43,708 bases of DNA from Flammeovirgaceae bacterium (GCA_021300095.1 JAJTHV010000212.1:1-43708), one strand, 5' to 3'; positions 1-8,993 are shown, counted from the first letter of the stretch. Numbers and translations: made by a program. Notes: generated by a model from the sequence alone, not told the origin.

Positions 1-792
1 CATTTTTTCAGATTTAAACAATACGGGAATTTTTTGGTCAATCACTGGATAAAACGCTTCTAACACTCTGTCGCTAGACGGGCGTTCTAATCCGTTTCTG
101 TTGGAGGCGTATAAGGTCTGATAAGATTTTGCTTGTGATGCCTGTCGATACAGTTCGCGCCATTTCGCCATTACGGCCATGATGGTGTTTGGATAAACAT
201 TGTTGGCGCCTGATAATTCCGAATAAAGTGCTGAATTGTTTAGCAAGACCATTTGATCAATTGACTTCCCACCCAGCAAAACAATACTGCTTTGACCGGG
301 AAGCAGATTTCCATAAGGTGCCACTTGGGCAACTGTAAATCCTATGTTTCGCAAATCCTCGATCGACTTATCAGCAGGGTTTAAGGAATAGCGTACGTCA
401 TTTTGTGGCGTTATTCCAGCCCGTTCAGGAGTAGGATTGCCGGGATCTTTCACACGCTCACGGCTCGGTTCTTCCTTTGGGCGTGCAACACCAACACGCG
501 AAAGACCATCAATGAATCCGGCATAGACATACATAGAATCGGCCTTGATGACAATCGCCTCGGGCGGAATGGAAATGCCTTTTCCCACGGAAATGATTAA
601 GCCATCTTTAATCAGCACAGTCGCCATGTCCAATTTTTTACCGGGCGCTTGTATCACGTTCACGTTGGTAATGGCGTATGTTCGTGTGACCGGCTTTAAT
701 TCTTTCTCTTCCTGCGCTTGCAAAGAAGAGGTAAAAAGCAAGAGGGCGAAAACTCCGCCTATCCTCCGCAGCAAAGTAATTGTTTTAATCAT
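1..792 (-). CDS. Amidohydrolase family protein, C-terminal part missing at window edge
   Basis: The reading frame starts with ATG at 792 and runs off the left edge still open, giving 264 residues of an N-terminal part. It begins with a signal peptide (about 22 residues ending in LQAQE), so the enzyme is probably periplasmic. The segment 'ITNVNVIQAPGKKLDMATVLIKDGLI' type pattern, followed by 'YVYAGFIDGLS', is the start of an imidazolonepropionase-like amidohydrolase: a beta-sandwich composite domain leading into the first strand of the metal-binding barrel. The canonical HxH after 'AGFID' is replaced by 'GLSRVG', which is seen in secreted Bacteroidota members whose activity is uncertain. The catalytic barrel is beyond the window, so substrate cannot be proposed. 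The downstream genes are not visible. Confidence 0.75.
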   Translation of the reverse strand, partial: MIKTITLLRRIGGVFALLLFTSSLQAQEEKELKPVTRTYAITNVNVIQAPGKKLDMATVLIKDGLIISVGKGISIPPEAIVIKADSMYVYAGFIDGLSRVGVARPKEEPSRERVKDPGNPTPERAGITPQNDVRYSLNPADKSIEDLRNIGFTVAQVAPYGNLLPGQSSIVLLGGKSIDQMVLLNNSALYSELSGANNVYPNTIMAVMAKWRELYRQASQAKSYQTLYASNRNGLERPSSDRVLEAFYPVIDQKIPVLFKSEKM

Positions 793-886
793 AGTGTAAA
801 TCTTAGGTGGAAAAGATAGGAATAAAACACCATGATAAGAATTTCCTTACAGGAATGGCTAAAGGATTTGGCAAGTGGATACCTGC

Positions 887-2770
887 TCAATTCGCCCGCA
901 ATGTAAACGAAAAGGTTGACCCTTGGCCTGGCTTGCTTTGGATATTCAATTTACCCTGATTGAGCTCTACAAACTCCTTTACGAGCAACAATCCTAATCC
1001 CATTCCTTTCTCATTCTGAGTTCCGGGTTTCGAAAAATGCAAATTTGAATGGATGATTTTCTCCACTTCCGTTGGGTCCATACCAATGCCGGTATCCGTT
1101 ATAGAAACACGAATGTAATTGTCTGGTTCTGGTTTTGCCTCTATAACAATTATTCCGGAGGCATAGCTGAACTTGATTGCGTTGGTAATCAAATTTCGCA
1201 AGATTAAATCGAGTTGGTTTTTATCGGCAACCACTTCCATTTCAGGATTCACTTCAACGTTGACTTGAAGCTTTTTAGTGTCGAGATTCACTTGCGATAA
1301 ATTTATTTTCTCGTCAACCACCTTCTTCAGGTTCACCTGTGTAAAAATAGTTTGAATTCCTTTTTGTTGCGTCTGTGCCCAACTCAACAAGTTTTCCAAA
1401 TCTGAATAGACAAAGTCGACATTGTTTTTGATTTTTTCCGAATAGCCGATAAATTCCTCTTGTGTGATGATCGACTTACTGAGCAAATCGATCATTCCAC
1501 GAAGGCTATTCAACGGCCCCCGCAAATCATGGCCAATGATAGCGAAAAGTTTGTCTTTTGTTGCGTTCAGATTTCGAAGTTGCTCTGTCTGTTGCTCAAT
1601 TAGTTCATTTTTTTCTTTTAACAACCGGTTGGCAGCACGGGCACGCCTGTTTGTTCGAAATAAAACTATTATCAACAACAACATGCACGCCAGCCAAACA
1701 ATGGCAATGTAAATACCGATTCGTTGCATTCGAATTTCTTTTTCTTTGTACCGTGTATCCTTCGTCAAGAAATCGATTTGTGTATTTTTTAATCCCAATT
1801 TGTATTGAGCCTCGAGTAAGTTGATTCGTTCGCCACCACGCTGCTCCAGTAAAGAATCGTGCAGTGCTAAGTATCGATTCTGAAATTCATAGGCATTGGC
1901 AAAATCTTTTCGCATAGCAAAAGTCTCCGCCATCAATTGCAAAGTCGTTTCATGTTCACTTTTAAAACCAAATCGGCTCGATAAAAAAAGGTTTTGATTC
2001 AATACCTTTAGCGCTTTATCTGTATTTCTCAATCGAAGGTATGTTCGGCCAATTCGATAAAGTGTGGATGCCTGCAGAAAATTGTTATTCTGGCCAATTG
2101 CACTTTCCAAAGCGATTTGGTAACTCTTCAAAGCTTCGGTATACTTACCTTCTTCATAGAATATATCTCCTAAAATCCGATCGGAGAAAGCCAATCGGAA
2201 ATCATCATTTACATGTTCTCTAACAGATCGGTTTACATAAAATCGAGCTGAGTCGAACATTTTTAGTTGAAGAAAAGAAAACGCAATGTTATTCAGGCAC
2301 CGGCTCATATTCACCCGGTGATTCGCCTTCTTTGCCAGTGTATAACCTTGCTTAAATGAGGCTATTGCCTCCTTAAAATTATCTTGTTCAAATTGAATTG
2401 CGCCAATTGTGTTTAAACAGGCAGCCATTTCTGATTGAATGTTCAGCGCCTTATTAATGGCCATTGCGTTGGTGGTATACTCGAGTGCTTTGGAGTAAAT
2501 TCCCTTACGATAATAAATCCAACCCAAATTTGATAAGACTTCACCTATTCCTTGCTGGTCGGATAAGCTTATGGCTAGTACTCTGGCTTCTTCCGCGTAC
2601 TGCAATGCCAGATTACTATCTGTTTCACGCAAAGCCACAGCGGCCTTGTTCAACAACCTTACTTTGGTCGTATCCGGTCGAGCCTGTTGAGCCAATAAAA
2701 CAAGGCTATCCTGCGATTGGCAAAAGCCAAAAAAAGGCAAACACACGAAGAATAGAATCCATTTTACCAT
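887..2770 (-). CDS. TPR-containing sensor histidine kinase
   Basis: This is a membrane-bound sensor kinase of 627 residues. I chose the ATG at 2770 because it gives a clean signal peptide (MVKWILFFVCLPFFGFC); an in-frame TTG at 2812 would only add 14 residues. Residues about 30-330 form tetratricopeptide repeats (for example 'ALEYTTNAMAINKAL', 'AIASFKQGYTLAKKA'), presumably a periplasmic sensor. One transmembrane helix lies near 351-372, followed by a coiled coil. The HisKA domain has the phosphoacceptor H414 in 'IIGHDLRGPLNSL'. The ATPase domain has an N-box (RNLITNAIKFS, N526), G1 'DTGIGMD' and G2 'GMGLGLLL'. No receiver domain or adjacent response regulator is present, so the partner is encoded elsewhere. 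It has its own transcription unit between two minus-strand genes. Confidence 0.9.
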   Translation of the reverse strand: MVKWILFFVCLPFFGFCQSQDSLVLLAQQARPDTTKVRLLNKAAVALRETDSNLALQYAEEARVLAISLSDQQGIGEVLSNLGWIYYRKGIYSKALEYTTNAMAINKALNIQSEMAACLNTIGAIQFEQDNFKEAIASFKQGYTLAKKANHRVNMSRCLNNIAFSFLQLKMFDSARFYVNRSVREHVNDDFRLAFSDRILGDIFYEEGKYTEALKSYQIALESAIGQNNNFLQASTLYRIGRTYLRLRNTDKALKVLNQNLFLSSRFGFKSEHETTLQLMAETFAMRKDFANAYEFQNRYLALHDSLLEQRGGERINLLEAQYKLGLKNTQIDFLTKDTRYKEKEIRMQRIGIYIAIVWLACMLLLIIVLFRTNRRARAANRLLKEKNELIEQQTEQLRNLNATKDKLFAIIGHDLRGPLNSLRGMIDLLSKSIITQEEFIGYSEKIKNNVDFVYSDLENLLSWAQTQQKGIQTIFTQVNLKKVVDEKINLSQVNLDTKKLQVNVEVNPEMEVVADKNQLDLILRNLITNAIKFSYASGIIVIEAKPEPDNYIRVSITDTGIGMDPTEVEKIIHSNLHFSKPGTQNEKGMGLGLLLVKEFVELNQGKLNIQSKPGQGSTFSFTLRAN

Positions 2771-2877
2771 GCGTGCAATCGATCCAGGATAATTGGTAAA
2801 ATTAATTCGCAACTACCAACTCAACTTTTGAAAATTAACTGAAACCCTACATGCAATATCTTTTTACAACAAACCCA

Positions 2878-5343
2878 TTAATTATGGCTGCAAAATTGCT
2901 CCTCTGAACTACCAATGGGCATTCCGGGGGGGGCAGGCAAAAGTTCTTCGCTCTTAAATTCTGCCGGATCGCTTTGCAGAGAATCGATTTGCTTAGCGAT
3001 GAACCGGTAATGCGCTTTCCACTCTTCATCAATTGTAGCTTTCAATTGAAGCCAAACCTTCAACTGGTCGAGTTTCAGGAACATAATCGCTTTCGTTTCA
3101 GCCGATGCAGTTTTGGACATAGCCAGCTTGGCCATATTGGTAAATAAGGCATAATTGGTTGCCATTTGAATAGCTCCTTCCATGCCAGACTTCGGAGCCG
3201 CCTTTACTGTACTATTGATCAATCGGTCGACCACACTTTCCAAACTGGGTAAACTCGAGTTGCGTGCATGGTGCTCAATCAACCGGTTGGCACGGGCCGG
3301 ATGCAGAATCATACTGAATGTAAGATCTGAAGCGGTTTCTGCTGCCGAAAGGGGATCAAACGTCAATTCTGTCTTTAACTTGATTAACTCGCGGTGACGC
3401 GAATAGCCCAGAGGCCGCGGAGGTATTATTTTTAGTAATGATTCCGGCAGTGCTAATGCAGCCGGCTCAACTGTTTTTAGCAGCGCGTCTAAGGCTTTTA
3501 TCTCTTGTTGTGGTGTAAGTAGTTCCGTAACTGGCTGCCCATCTCCGCGCAGGGCATAGCGATAGTTTAATCCACCGATCATTTTCACTGCGGCCTCAAT
3601 CTGGTAGCGGTGAAAAAAATACATGGGCACCAGTGCTTCTTCCAGCATAGCCATTGGCGCTCCTGGTTTGATATTCTTCTCTCCGAAATTTTTCAGTGCC
3701 AGCGCACGCACTTCCATCACACGATTCAGCTCCTCGACAGGATCCTTACCGTTGTCCCACAAGTGGGTATAGGGGTGTGCTCCTCCCAACGGGCGCGCAT
3801 CTTGGTCCGACAAAAATGTTTGTCCTGCTTTCAGCGAGTTTTGAATGATTTGCTCGAGCTCATTTTCTGCATTTGTTCCCGGTGGAAAATCCCGATAGCC
3901 CCACGTAATCGAAACTTTATCAAACGATCCTATTTTGGTATCGTAGGCTTCGCTTAAATCAATCTTGCCATTTTTGATATTTGCAATGGGATGCGGATAG
4001 TCCATCACCGAAGACATATTCTCTGCGCTGGAAGAATAGGCATGTGCCAAACCCAGAGTATGTCCTACCTCATGAGCCGCCAATTGCCGCAACCGGGCCA
4101 GCGCCATCTCTTCCATTTCTTTTGAAACTGGCTTGCCTTCTTCATACGGAGCTAGCAAACCTTCGGCAATCAAATAATCCTGACGCACGCGTAGTGATCC
4201 CAAAACAACATGACCTTTGATGATCTCACCTGTGCGCGGATCATTAACACCACCACCATACGACCAACCACGCGTAGAGCGATGCACCCAATTGATCATG
4301 TTGTAGCGTACATCCATAGGATCTGCATCCGGTGGCAATAGCTCTACCTGAAATGCATCTTTGTATCCGGCTGCCTCAAATGCCTGGTTCCACCAGCGGG
4401 CGCCTTCCATCAAGGCACTGCGGATCGGTTCGGGAGCACCGGGATCCATATAATAAACAATTGGTTTTACAGGCTCGCTAATTGCTGCTGTTGGATCCTT
4501 CTTTTGCAAGCGATGACGAGTTATCAGGCGTTTCTCCAGCGGTTCGCTGATGGGTGTTGCATAATCATAATATGAAGTTGAAAAATAGCCCGCTCTTGGG
4601 TCAAACTTACGTGGTTTAAAATTGGAGTCTGGTAATTGAACAAAGGAATGATGTTCTCGAACGGTAACGATCGAAGGAGTTGGCGTTACACTTCGGATGT
4701 AACCACCAGTCGGTTGCCCTGTGAAGGTAAGTGTCGTTTCGAACTCTGTATTTTGCGGAAAATTTTTCGTGCGTGGCAAGTAAAAAGCGGAGCGCGATTT
4801 ATCCAATGAATAGCTTCCTTGTTGTGCAGATTTTAGTGTACCGATGACATCGTGTGCATCTTGCATCAAAAAATCCGATGCATCGACCAACACTTTTCCA
4901 TTTTCCTCAGCGGTGATGGTAAAACCCCACAACACGGAAGTTGCAAATGATTCTTGCACTGCTTTCACTTCTGCCGGATTATTGCTGATGGCGCGATAGA
5001 AATAATTCGGTTGAGTCAAAAACACTTTGGGGCCTCGTCTTTCAAACTTTACAATTCGCTCTCCACCCAATTGATTTCGATCTAGCCCTATGTCGTTCGA
5101 GCCAACGCCCGCAGTGATGGATTCAACATAAATCAATTCCGTATCCCACTTATCAATCAGCAAATAGATTTTGTCTTGCTTTTCATCATAATAGAATTCA
5201 ATAAATCCGGGAAATTTTTTTAATCCCGCTACTTTTGCCTCAATGGGCGATGCAGGAGGAGGTGGTGGTGTATCCTGATTTTTCTTTTGAGCATAAAGAC
5301 CAGAAGAGGTGAAAATAACTAAGAGCAAGAGTATTCGGTTCAT
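2878..5343 (-). CDS. Zinc-dependent metalloprotease, DUF5117/DUF4953 type
   Basis: This is a secreted protein of 821 residues with a signal peptide (MNRILLLLVIFTSSGLYAQ) followed by a proline run. Residues about 35-290 match the N-terminal DUF5118/DUF5117 region of large Bacteroidota metalloproteases. The catalytic part holds the metzincin motif HEVGHTLGLAH (residues 424-434), with two histidines plus a third ligand and a catalytic Glu. A Met-turn 'SSVMDYP' follows at about 445-451. The C-terminal half (DUF4953-like) is helical with no motif I can assign. The length is typical for this family, whose substrates are not well defined; a role in digesting extracellular protein or in envelope maintenance is inference. 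The gene stands alone, 133 bases downstream of the DinB-like gene, and a perfect palindrome (5436-5454) lies in that gap. Confidence 0.88.
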   Translation of the reverse strand: MNRILLLLVIFTSSGLYAQKKNQDTPPPPPASPIEAKVAGLKKFPGFIEFYYDEKQDKIYLLIDKWDTELIYVESITAGVGSNDIGLDRNQLGGERIVKFERRGPKVFLTQPNYFYRAISNNPAEVKAVQESFATSVLWGFTITAEENGKVLVDASDFLMQDAHDVIGTLKSAQQGSYSLDKSRSAFYLPRTKNFPQNTEFETTLTFTGQPTGGYIRSVTPTPSIVTVREHHSFVQLPDSNFKPRKFDPRAGYFSTSYYDYATPISEPLEKRLITRHRLQKKDPTAAISEPVKPIVYYMDPGAPEPIRSALMEGARWWNQAFEAAGYKDAFQVELLPPDADPMDVRYNMINWVHRSTRGWSYGGGVNDPRTGEIIKGHVVLGSLRVRQDYLIAEGLLAPYEEGKPVSKEMEEMALARLRQLAAHEVGHTLGLAHAYSSSAENMSSVMDYPHPIANIKNGKIDLSEAYDTKIGSFDKVSITWGYRDFPPGTNAENELEQIIQNSLKAGQTFLSDQDARPLGGAHPYTHLWDNGKDPVEELNRVMEVRALALKNFGEKNIKPGAPMAMLEEALVPMYFFHRYQIEAAVKMIGGLNYRYALRGDGQPVTELLTPQQEIKALDALLKTVEPAALALPESLLKIIPPRPLGYSRHRELIKLKTELTFDPLSAAETASDLTFSMILHPARANRLIEHHARNSSLPSLESVVDRLINSTVKAAPKSGMEGAIQMATNYALFTNMAKLAMSKTASAETKAIMFLKLDQLKVWLQLKATIDEEWKAHYRFIAKQIDSLQSDPAEFKSEELLPAPPGMPIGSSEEQFCSHN

Positions 5344-5435
5344 AAGGAAATGATTTAGAGGTAATCTAAAAAAATATTTGCTGGTTTACCAGCTAAATTG
5401 ATGAATGGTATTTCTGCGTTTCGAAACCGATCGAT

Positions 5436-5454
5436 ATTGACATTTCATGTCAAT
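5436..5454. promoter_or_regulatory. Perfect palindrome upstream of the metalloprotease gene
   Basis: Eight-base arms ATTGACAT and ATGTCAAT are separated by TTC, a 19-base perfect inverted repeat. It lies 93 bases upstream of the metalloprotease start in the only sizeable gap between that gene and the DinB-like gene. There is no U-tract on either side, so an operator is a better reading than a terminator. The regulator is unknown. Confidence 0.4.
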
Positions 5455-5476
5455 CAAAGGAATTAAAAAATTTTAC

Positions 5477-6055
5477 TTAGTCTGGGCTTAGGTTCTCAAA
5501 CTCAATCCGGTTATTCTCCATTTGGGTGAGGTGACGCTGACCATGCTGGGCTAAAAAGTAGAGGTACTCATAAACATCCATTTTTCCTAAGGAATTAACT
5601 GTCATGGTAGTTTTATGTAACGCACCTTCTCCATCCTTTAATTGATCCAGCACTTGCAAACATTGAAGTAATTGCTCTTTTAACTTTAGACGCACTTCAA
5701 CTAATGTCATATCACCCTTCGGCTCCATATGCTCCGGACGCATCCAATAAAAAGATTTGTGCACACCTACTTGCTGCAATTTTTCTAATTGAAAAGAATA
5801 ATTAGCCACTTCTTGTTGCCAATTGGGCGAGGATGCTTTTTTCTCCAACGATTTTTTCGTTGCCTTTACAATGAGAATCAACAGAAAATGGTTTGTTAAA
5901 GAAATATGTTCCAATATCTGATCAATGGACCAACCACCATTCAAAGGTTTATGCTGCCGACAAGGTTCATTCATCTCAAACCAATGATCGATTTGAAGAA
6001 AAGTCGTTTCCAGAAAATCGCGAATCTGTCTAATCCAATCCCCTAGATTTTTCAT
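5477..6055 (-). CDS. DinB-like four-helix metal-binding protein
   Basis: This cytoplasmic protein of 192 residues has the DinB/YfiT superfamily layout: a helix with 'WSIDQILEHISLTNHF' (H50), and near the C-terminus the paired histidines 'LAQHGQRHLTQM' (H171 and H175). The three histidines form the usual metal site of this fold. Family members act as thiol-dependent S-transferases (bacillithiol or mycothiol) or are of unknown function; the substrate here cannot be told. Its start codon lies one base after the stop of the upstream lipoprotein gene, so the two are translationally coupled, and the third gene upstream is only five bases away. No signal peptide is visible. Confidence 0.8.
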   Translation of the reverse strand: MKNLGDWIRQIRDFLETTFLQIDHWFEMNEPCRQHKPLNGGWSIDQILEHISLTNHFLLILIVKATKKSLEKKASSPNWQQEVANYSFQLEKLQQVGVHKSFYWMRPEHMEPKGDMTLVEVRLKLKEQLLQCLQVLDQLKDGEGALHKTTMTVNSLGKMDVYEYLYFLAQHGQRHLTQMENNRIEFENLSPD

Positions 6056-6056
6056 C

Positions 6057-6776
6057 CTACTTTTTATCTAAGAATTGAGCTATCCGATTTCCCGTTTCAG
6101 TCAATGTGGCCATGATAGCTTCGCGCTCCGCATTCTTTCGAGTTTCTTCATCGGACAAATCTTCCTGAGTCTTCATTACTATTTTATCTCTTGTAATCAC
6201 GGATGAATGTGGGATCACGCCTGTTCTGGTATCCATCAATATAGTTTCTGTTGTTGCAAATGCTTTTGCCTCGCTTTTCTTAAACAGTCTGTATTTATAA
6301 TAGATGTCGCTAGTCATTGAATAGACAATCAAAACATCTGCTTGTAAGCGTACAGCCGTTTCGCGAAGCTGCGTCATCGTTGGTTTGGCTGTAACCATCA
6401 GCGATGGCACCGGAATAACTTTTTTTACTTTTGAAGATTGGCCAACCTTATCGATCAACTCATCTACAAATGCTTGTTGTGTCCGAAGGTATTCTTCATC
6501 CGATTGCCAATATGAAAAATAACGACTGATCGATGAGCTGCCGTATTTGAAAACAGCTACCCGGACGGTATCCGGCAAACGTATTTTCCCATTCAATAAT
6601 CGCTGGATGTCCAACTCTGAAATAGTGCTTTCCTTATCAGTAAAGAGCGAACTCGTTATCGTTTCTTTATCATGCGAGCCAGCAGCAGGATTTGTGTAAG
6701 GAACTGGCTTGGTAGCTGTGCAATTCGCCAATAAAACTGTGAGAATCACTAATAACAATGAATGGTATGCTCTCAT
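6057..6776 (-). CDS. Lipoprotein of unknown function
   Basis: The 239-residue product starts with a lipoprotein signal (MRAYHSLLLVILTVLLANC, lipobox ending at C19). The mature part contains a segment 'LPDTVRVAVFKYGSSS', then a long helix and 'LQADVLIVYSMTSDIYYKY', followed by 'ILMDTRTGVIPHSSVI'. This strand pattern recalls lipoproteins in which a small Rossmann-like or TolB-N-like domain assembles, and loosely resembles the so-called rhombotarget lipoproteins, but I cannot confirm either. Function is unknown. It lies in a tight minus-strand unit, five bases after the 116-residue gene and one base before the DinB-like gene, so all three are probably cotranscribed from around 7133-7275. Confidence 0.7.
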   Translation of the reverse strand: MRAYHSLLLVILTVLLANCTATKPVPYTNPAAGSHDKETITSSLFTDKESTISELDIQRLLNGKIRLPDTVRVAVFKYGSSSISRYFSYWQSDEEYLRTQQAFVDELIDKVGQSSKVKKVIPVPSLMVTAKPTMTQLRETAVRLQADVLIVYSMTSDIYYKYRLFKKSEAKAFATTETILMDTRTGVIPHSSVITRDKIVMKTQEDLSDEETRKNAEREAIMATLTETGNRIAQFLDKK

Positions 6777-6781
6777 ACTAA

Positions 6782-7132
6782 TTATTTATGATGGGTTTCA
6801 ACTACTTCAATCAATCCAATAATATGCGAATTAAATTCTTCCAACTCTTCGGCAGGCACCCACAGCTCATTATGAATATGTCCTCCTACATTTTGGATTG
6901 GGAACTTACTAGCATAGTTTGCCTCTACATCAAATTTAGTAACGTAACCCACCCCATATGCAGGGACATTCCACATAGTGGAAATTTGACGGGCATACTC
7001 CAAATTCATAACCGGATAAAATATGGGTTGTTCCATTAAGCGGGGAGGAAACTTCTTCCAGCCTGAGGCTTTAATCAAGTCGAGTTCTTTCTGATTGACT
7101 GGTCGATATAGCGTGATTGGCTTCTGATTCAT
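6782..7132 (-). CDS. Small conserved protein, 'ADP-ribosylation/crystallin J1'-type annotation family
   Basis: This cytoplasmic protein has 116 residues and no signal peptide. The opening 'ITLYRPVNQKELDLIKASGWKKFPPRL' type pattern, 'QPIFYPVMNLEYARQI' and 'VGGHIHNELWVPAEELEEFN' match a small conserved bacterial family often labelled 'ADP-ribosylation/crystallin J1'. That label comes from weak transfer and does not show ADP-ribosylglycohydrolase activity, since the catalytic residues of that enzyme family are not present in so short a protein. The biochemical role is unknown. It is the first gene of a three-gene minus-strand unit with a lipoprotein and a DinB-like protein, and is divergent from the ECF sigma factor gene. 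Confidence 0.7.
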   Translation of the reverse strand: MNQKPITLYRPVNQKELDLIKASGWKKFPPRLMEQPIFYPVMNLEYARQISTMWNVPAYGVGYVTKFDVEANYASKFPIQNVGGHIHNELWVPAEELEEFNSHIIGLIEVVETHHK

Positions 7133-7191
7133 TCACTTTTTTACATTGATCTTGGCAAAATAGCTCATTTGCCTTAAACTATGAAAATGCC

Positions 7192-7210
7192 GTTTGACTT
7201 AATGTCAAAC
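7192..7210. promoter_or_regulatory. Perfect palindrome in a divergent intergenic region
   Basis: Arms GTTTGAC and GTCAAAC (seven bases each) are separated by TTAAT. The site lies between the minus-strand three-gene unit (start 7132) and the ECF sigma factor (start 7276), so it could serve either promoter. There is no U-tract. It is an operator candidate for an unknown regulator. Confidence 0.4.
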
Positions 7211-7275
7211 CAACGAAATAAAAGTTGTGACTTTATGAAATCCTTTGCATTATTAGAGCATAAACCGCCTATCGC

Positions 7276-7836
7276 ATGTCGGAAGCTGAAATCCGAAAAG
7301 AGCAAGAAGTGATCGAACGATCGAAAAAAGACCCACAGGCTTTTGGCGAAATCTATGAGCATTATTTTGACCGGATTTTCAATTATATCTATCGACAAAC
7401 GGATGATGAAGAACTGGCAGGCGACCTTTGTTCGCAGACATTTGTGAATGCTTTGAATCATTTACACAAATATGAGTTCAGGGGTTTTCCTTTTTCTGCA
7501 TGGCTTTATAAAATTGCAGGTAATGAGGTGAACAAACATTATCGCAAAAGCAAAGGCAAAAAAGTTTTCAGCATTGAGGAGCTGAAGGTGAAAGAATTGG
7601 TGGAACAAGCCAGCGATGGCTGGGATGAAGAAATGGTGAATAAAGTGATCAACTACATGAATGAGTTGCCCACCGATATGATTCAGGTTTTGGAATTGCG
7701 ATTTTTTGAAGACAAAGACTTTAAAGAAATTGCATTTATTTTAGATATTACAGAAAGTGGTGCGAAAATGCGGACGTACCGGGCCTTGGATAAACTACGG
7801 ACGCACTTCCACATCAAAGTAAAATACAATGGGTAA
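7276..7836 (+). CDS. ECF-type RNA polymerase sigma-70 family factor
   Basis: The protein has 186 residues, the usual size of an extracytoplasmic-function sigma factor. Region 2 spans about 20-90 ('AFGEIYEHYFDRIFNYIYRQ', 'DEELAGDLCSQTFVNAL', 'FSAWLYKIAGNEVNKHYRK'). Region 4 spans about 125-180 ('YMNELPTDMIQVLELRFFED', 'FKEIAFILDITESGAKMRTYRALDKL') with a helix-turn-helix. It directs core RNA polymerase to a small regulon. No classical anti-sigma factor follows; instead the stop overlaps the start of a small single-pass membrane protein by eight bases, which could play that part (inference). A palindrome at 7192-7210 lies upstream. Confidence 0.9.
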   Translation: MSEAEIRKEQEVIERSKKDPQAFGEIYEHYFDRIFNYIYRQTDDEELAGDLCSQTFVNALNHLHKYEFRGFPFSAWLYKIAGNEVNKHYRKSKGKKVFSIEELKVKELVEQASDGWDEEMVNKVINYMNELPTDMIQVLELRFFEDKDFKEIAFILDITESGAKMRTYRALDKLRTHFHIKVKYNG

Positions 7837-8080
7837 ACACGAAATACGAATGCGCAGGCAACGGCTCACCGCTCGCGGTACCGAACGGTTTCGTAATTAC
7901 GATGCCGTATTGCGTCAGCACGAGCAAGAAAAACGCATGAAGAAAATTGTTCGCGTATTTACATTTTTTGTTTTGATTGCTGGAATCATCGTATTGTATG
8001 TGATGGTCAACCGGTGGGAAAAGAAAGTAAAAAGTAAAGAGGCACCTAAAAAAGAGGTGCGTATAAATAGCAATCGCTAG
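7829..8080 (+). CDS. Small single-pass membrane protein cotranscribed with ECF sigma factor
   Basis: This 83-residue protein starts inside the last codons of the sigma factor gene (eight-base overlap, ATGGGTAA), indicating coupled translation. About 40 mainly charged residues (arginine- and glutamate-rich, 'RMRRQRLTARGTERFRNYDAVLRQ') precede a single transmembrane helix near 48-68 ('FTFFVLIAGIIVLYVMV'). A short lysine-rich tail follows. It has no zinc-binding HxxxCxxC motif of ZAS anti-sigma domains. The position suggests it tethers or modulates the sigma factor, but that is inference from context only. Confidence 0.7.
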   Translation: MGKHEIRMRRQRLTARGTERFRNYDAVLRQHEQEKRMKKIVRVFTFFVLIAGIIVLYVMVNRWEKKVKSKEAPKKEVRINSNR

Positions 8081-8247
8081 GTTGTTGAGGATATCTTCAA
8101 AACCCAATCCTTCACTATATCTCTTCAATAGTTCAAGGCATCATTTGTATCTGTAGGTCTTAATGATTTCATAGGAAATAACTCTATCGGTTTGTGACCT
8201 ATTTCCACATCAAGGATTATGAACACAAAACTTAAACAATCAAACTT

Positions 8248-8946
8248 ATGGAAGCAAAGAAAAATCCCGCGTATGATTTGAGCCGACAACGAAACAAATT
8301 TTTCTTGATCGGTCTCTCTATTAGTATTGGTCTTGCCATTTCTGCATTTGAGTGGACGACCGTAAAAACTCCAAGCAAGATCATTGCATGCAATTTCCAA
8401 GAGCTGCCAATTGATTTTATTGTTCCCAGCACTAACATTAATACTCCTCCAACTCCGGAGAAAATCAATAAACTCGAACCAAAGAAAATAACAACGCCCG
8501 ATATTGGAGAGATCGTAGTTGTCGGCAATGAAACAGAAATTGAAGAATCTCCTGAAATTGACTTAGAGAAATATATTTCTAATCCATTGCCTTTGTCTTC
8601 AATAGCTGACGACCCTGATACTGAAGATAATAGCACATTCATTTTTGTTGAAAAACAACCTGAACCTATCAACGGCCTAAAAGCTTTCTACGAACAGCTT
8701 GGTAAATCCATAAAATATCCCATAGAAGCGAAGCGCAATGGCACCGAAGGAAAAGTATTTGTAGAATTTATTATCAACAAAAATGGTGAACCCTCTGATT
8801 TGAAAATCTTAAAAGGCATTGGCTCTGGCTGCGATGAAGAGGCCATGCGTGTATTAGCGATGACGAAATGGGAACCGGGTAAACAAAGAGGTAAGCCGGT
8901 ACGAGTAAAAATGGTGTTGCCCATTTATTTTCAATTGGCGCGGTGA
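8248..8946 (+). CDS. TonB-like energy transducer
   Basis: The 232-residue protein has a short cytoplasmic start and one transmembrane helix near 17-35 ('FFLIGLSISIGLAISAF'). A periplasmic proline- and charge-rich linker follows (about 55-140, 'NTPPTPEKINKLEPKK'), then a TonB C-terminal domain (about 150-230) with 'IKYPIEAKRNGTEGKVFVEFIINKNGEP' type motif and 'EEAMRVLAMTKWEPGKQRGKPV'. TonB proteins transmit proton-motive energy from ExbB/ExbD to outer-membrane receptors. No exbB/exbD is nearby, but two TonB-dependent outer-membrane genes (9041-11308 and 16995-20378) are potential clients. It has its own transcription unit and a terminator directly downstream. Confidence 0.88.
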   Translation: MEAKKNPAYDLSRQRNKFFLIGLSISIGLAISAFEWTTVKTPSKIIACNFQELPIDFIVPSTNINTPPTPEKINKLEPKKITTPDIGEIVVVGNETEIEESPEIDLEKYISNPLPLSSIADDPDTEDNSTFIFVEKQPEPINGLKAFYEQLGKSIKYPIEAKRNGTEGKVFVEFIINKNGEPSDLKILKGIGSGCDEEAMRVLAMTKWEPGKQRGKPVRVKMVLPIYFQLAR

Positions 8947-8993
8947 TCGCTAGTGGTTATTCGAAGACGTGACGATCGAACATTTATTGAACC

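Noticed and set aside
2771-2812. Longer N-terminus for the TPR histidine kinase from a TTG codon
   Set aside because: The ATG at 2770 begins a clean signal peptide, while the extension adds polar residues before it.
6782-7132. ADP-ribosylglycohydrolase activity for the 116-residue protein
   Set aside because: The protein is far too short and lacks the metal-binding acidic motifs of that enzyme; only the family label suggests it.
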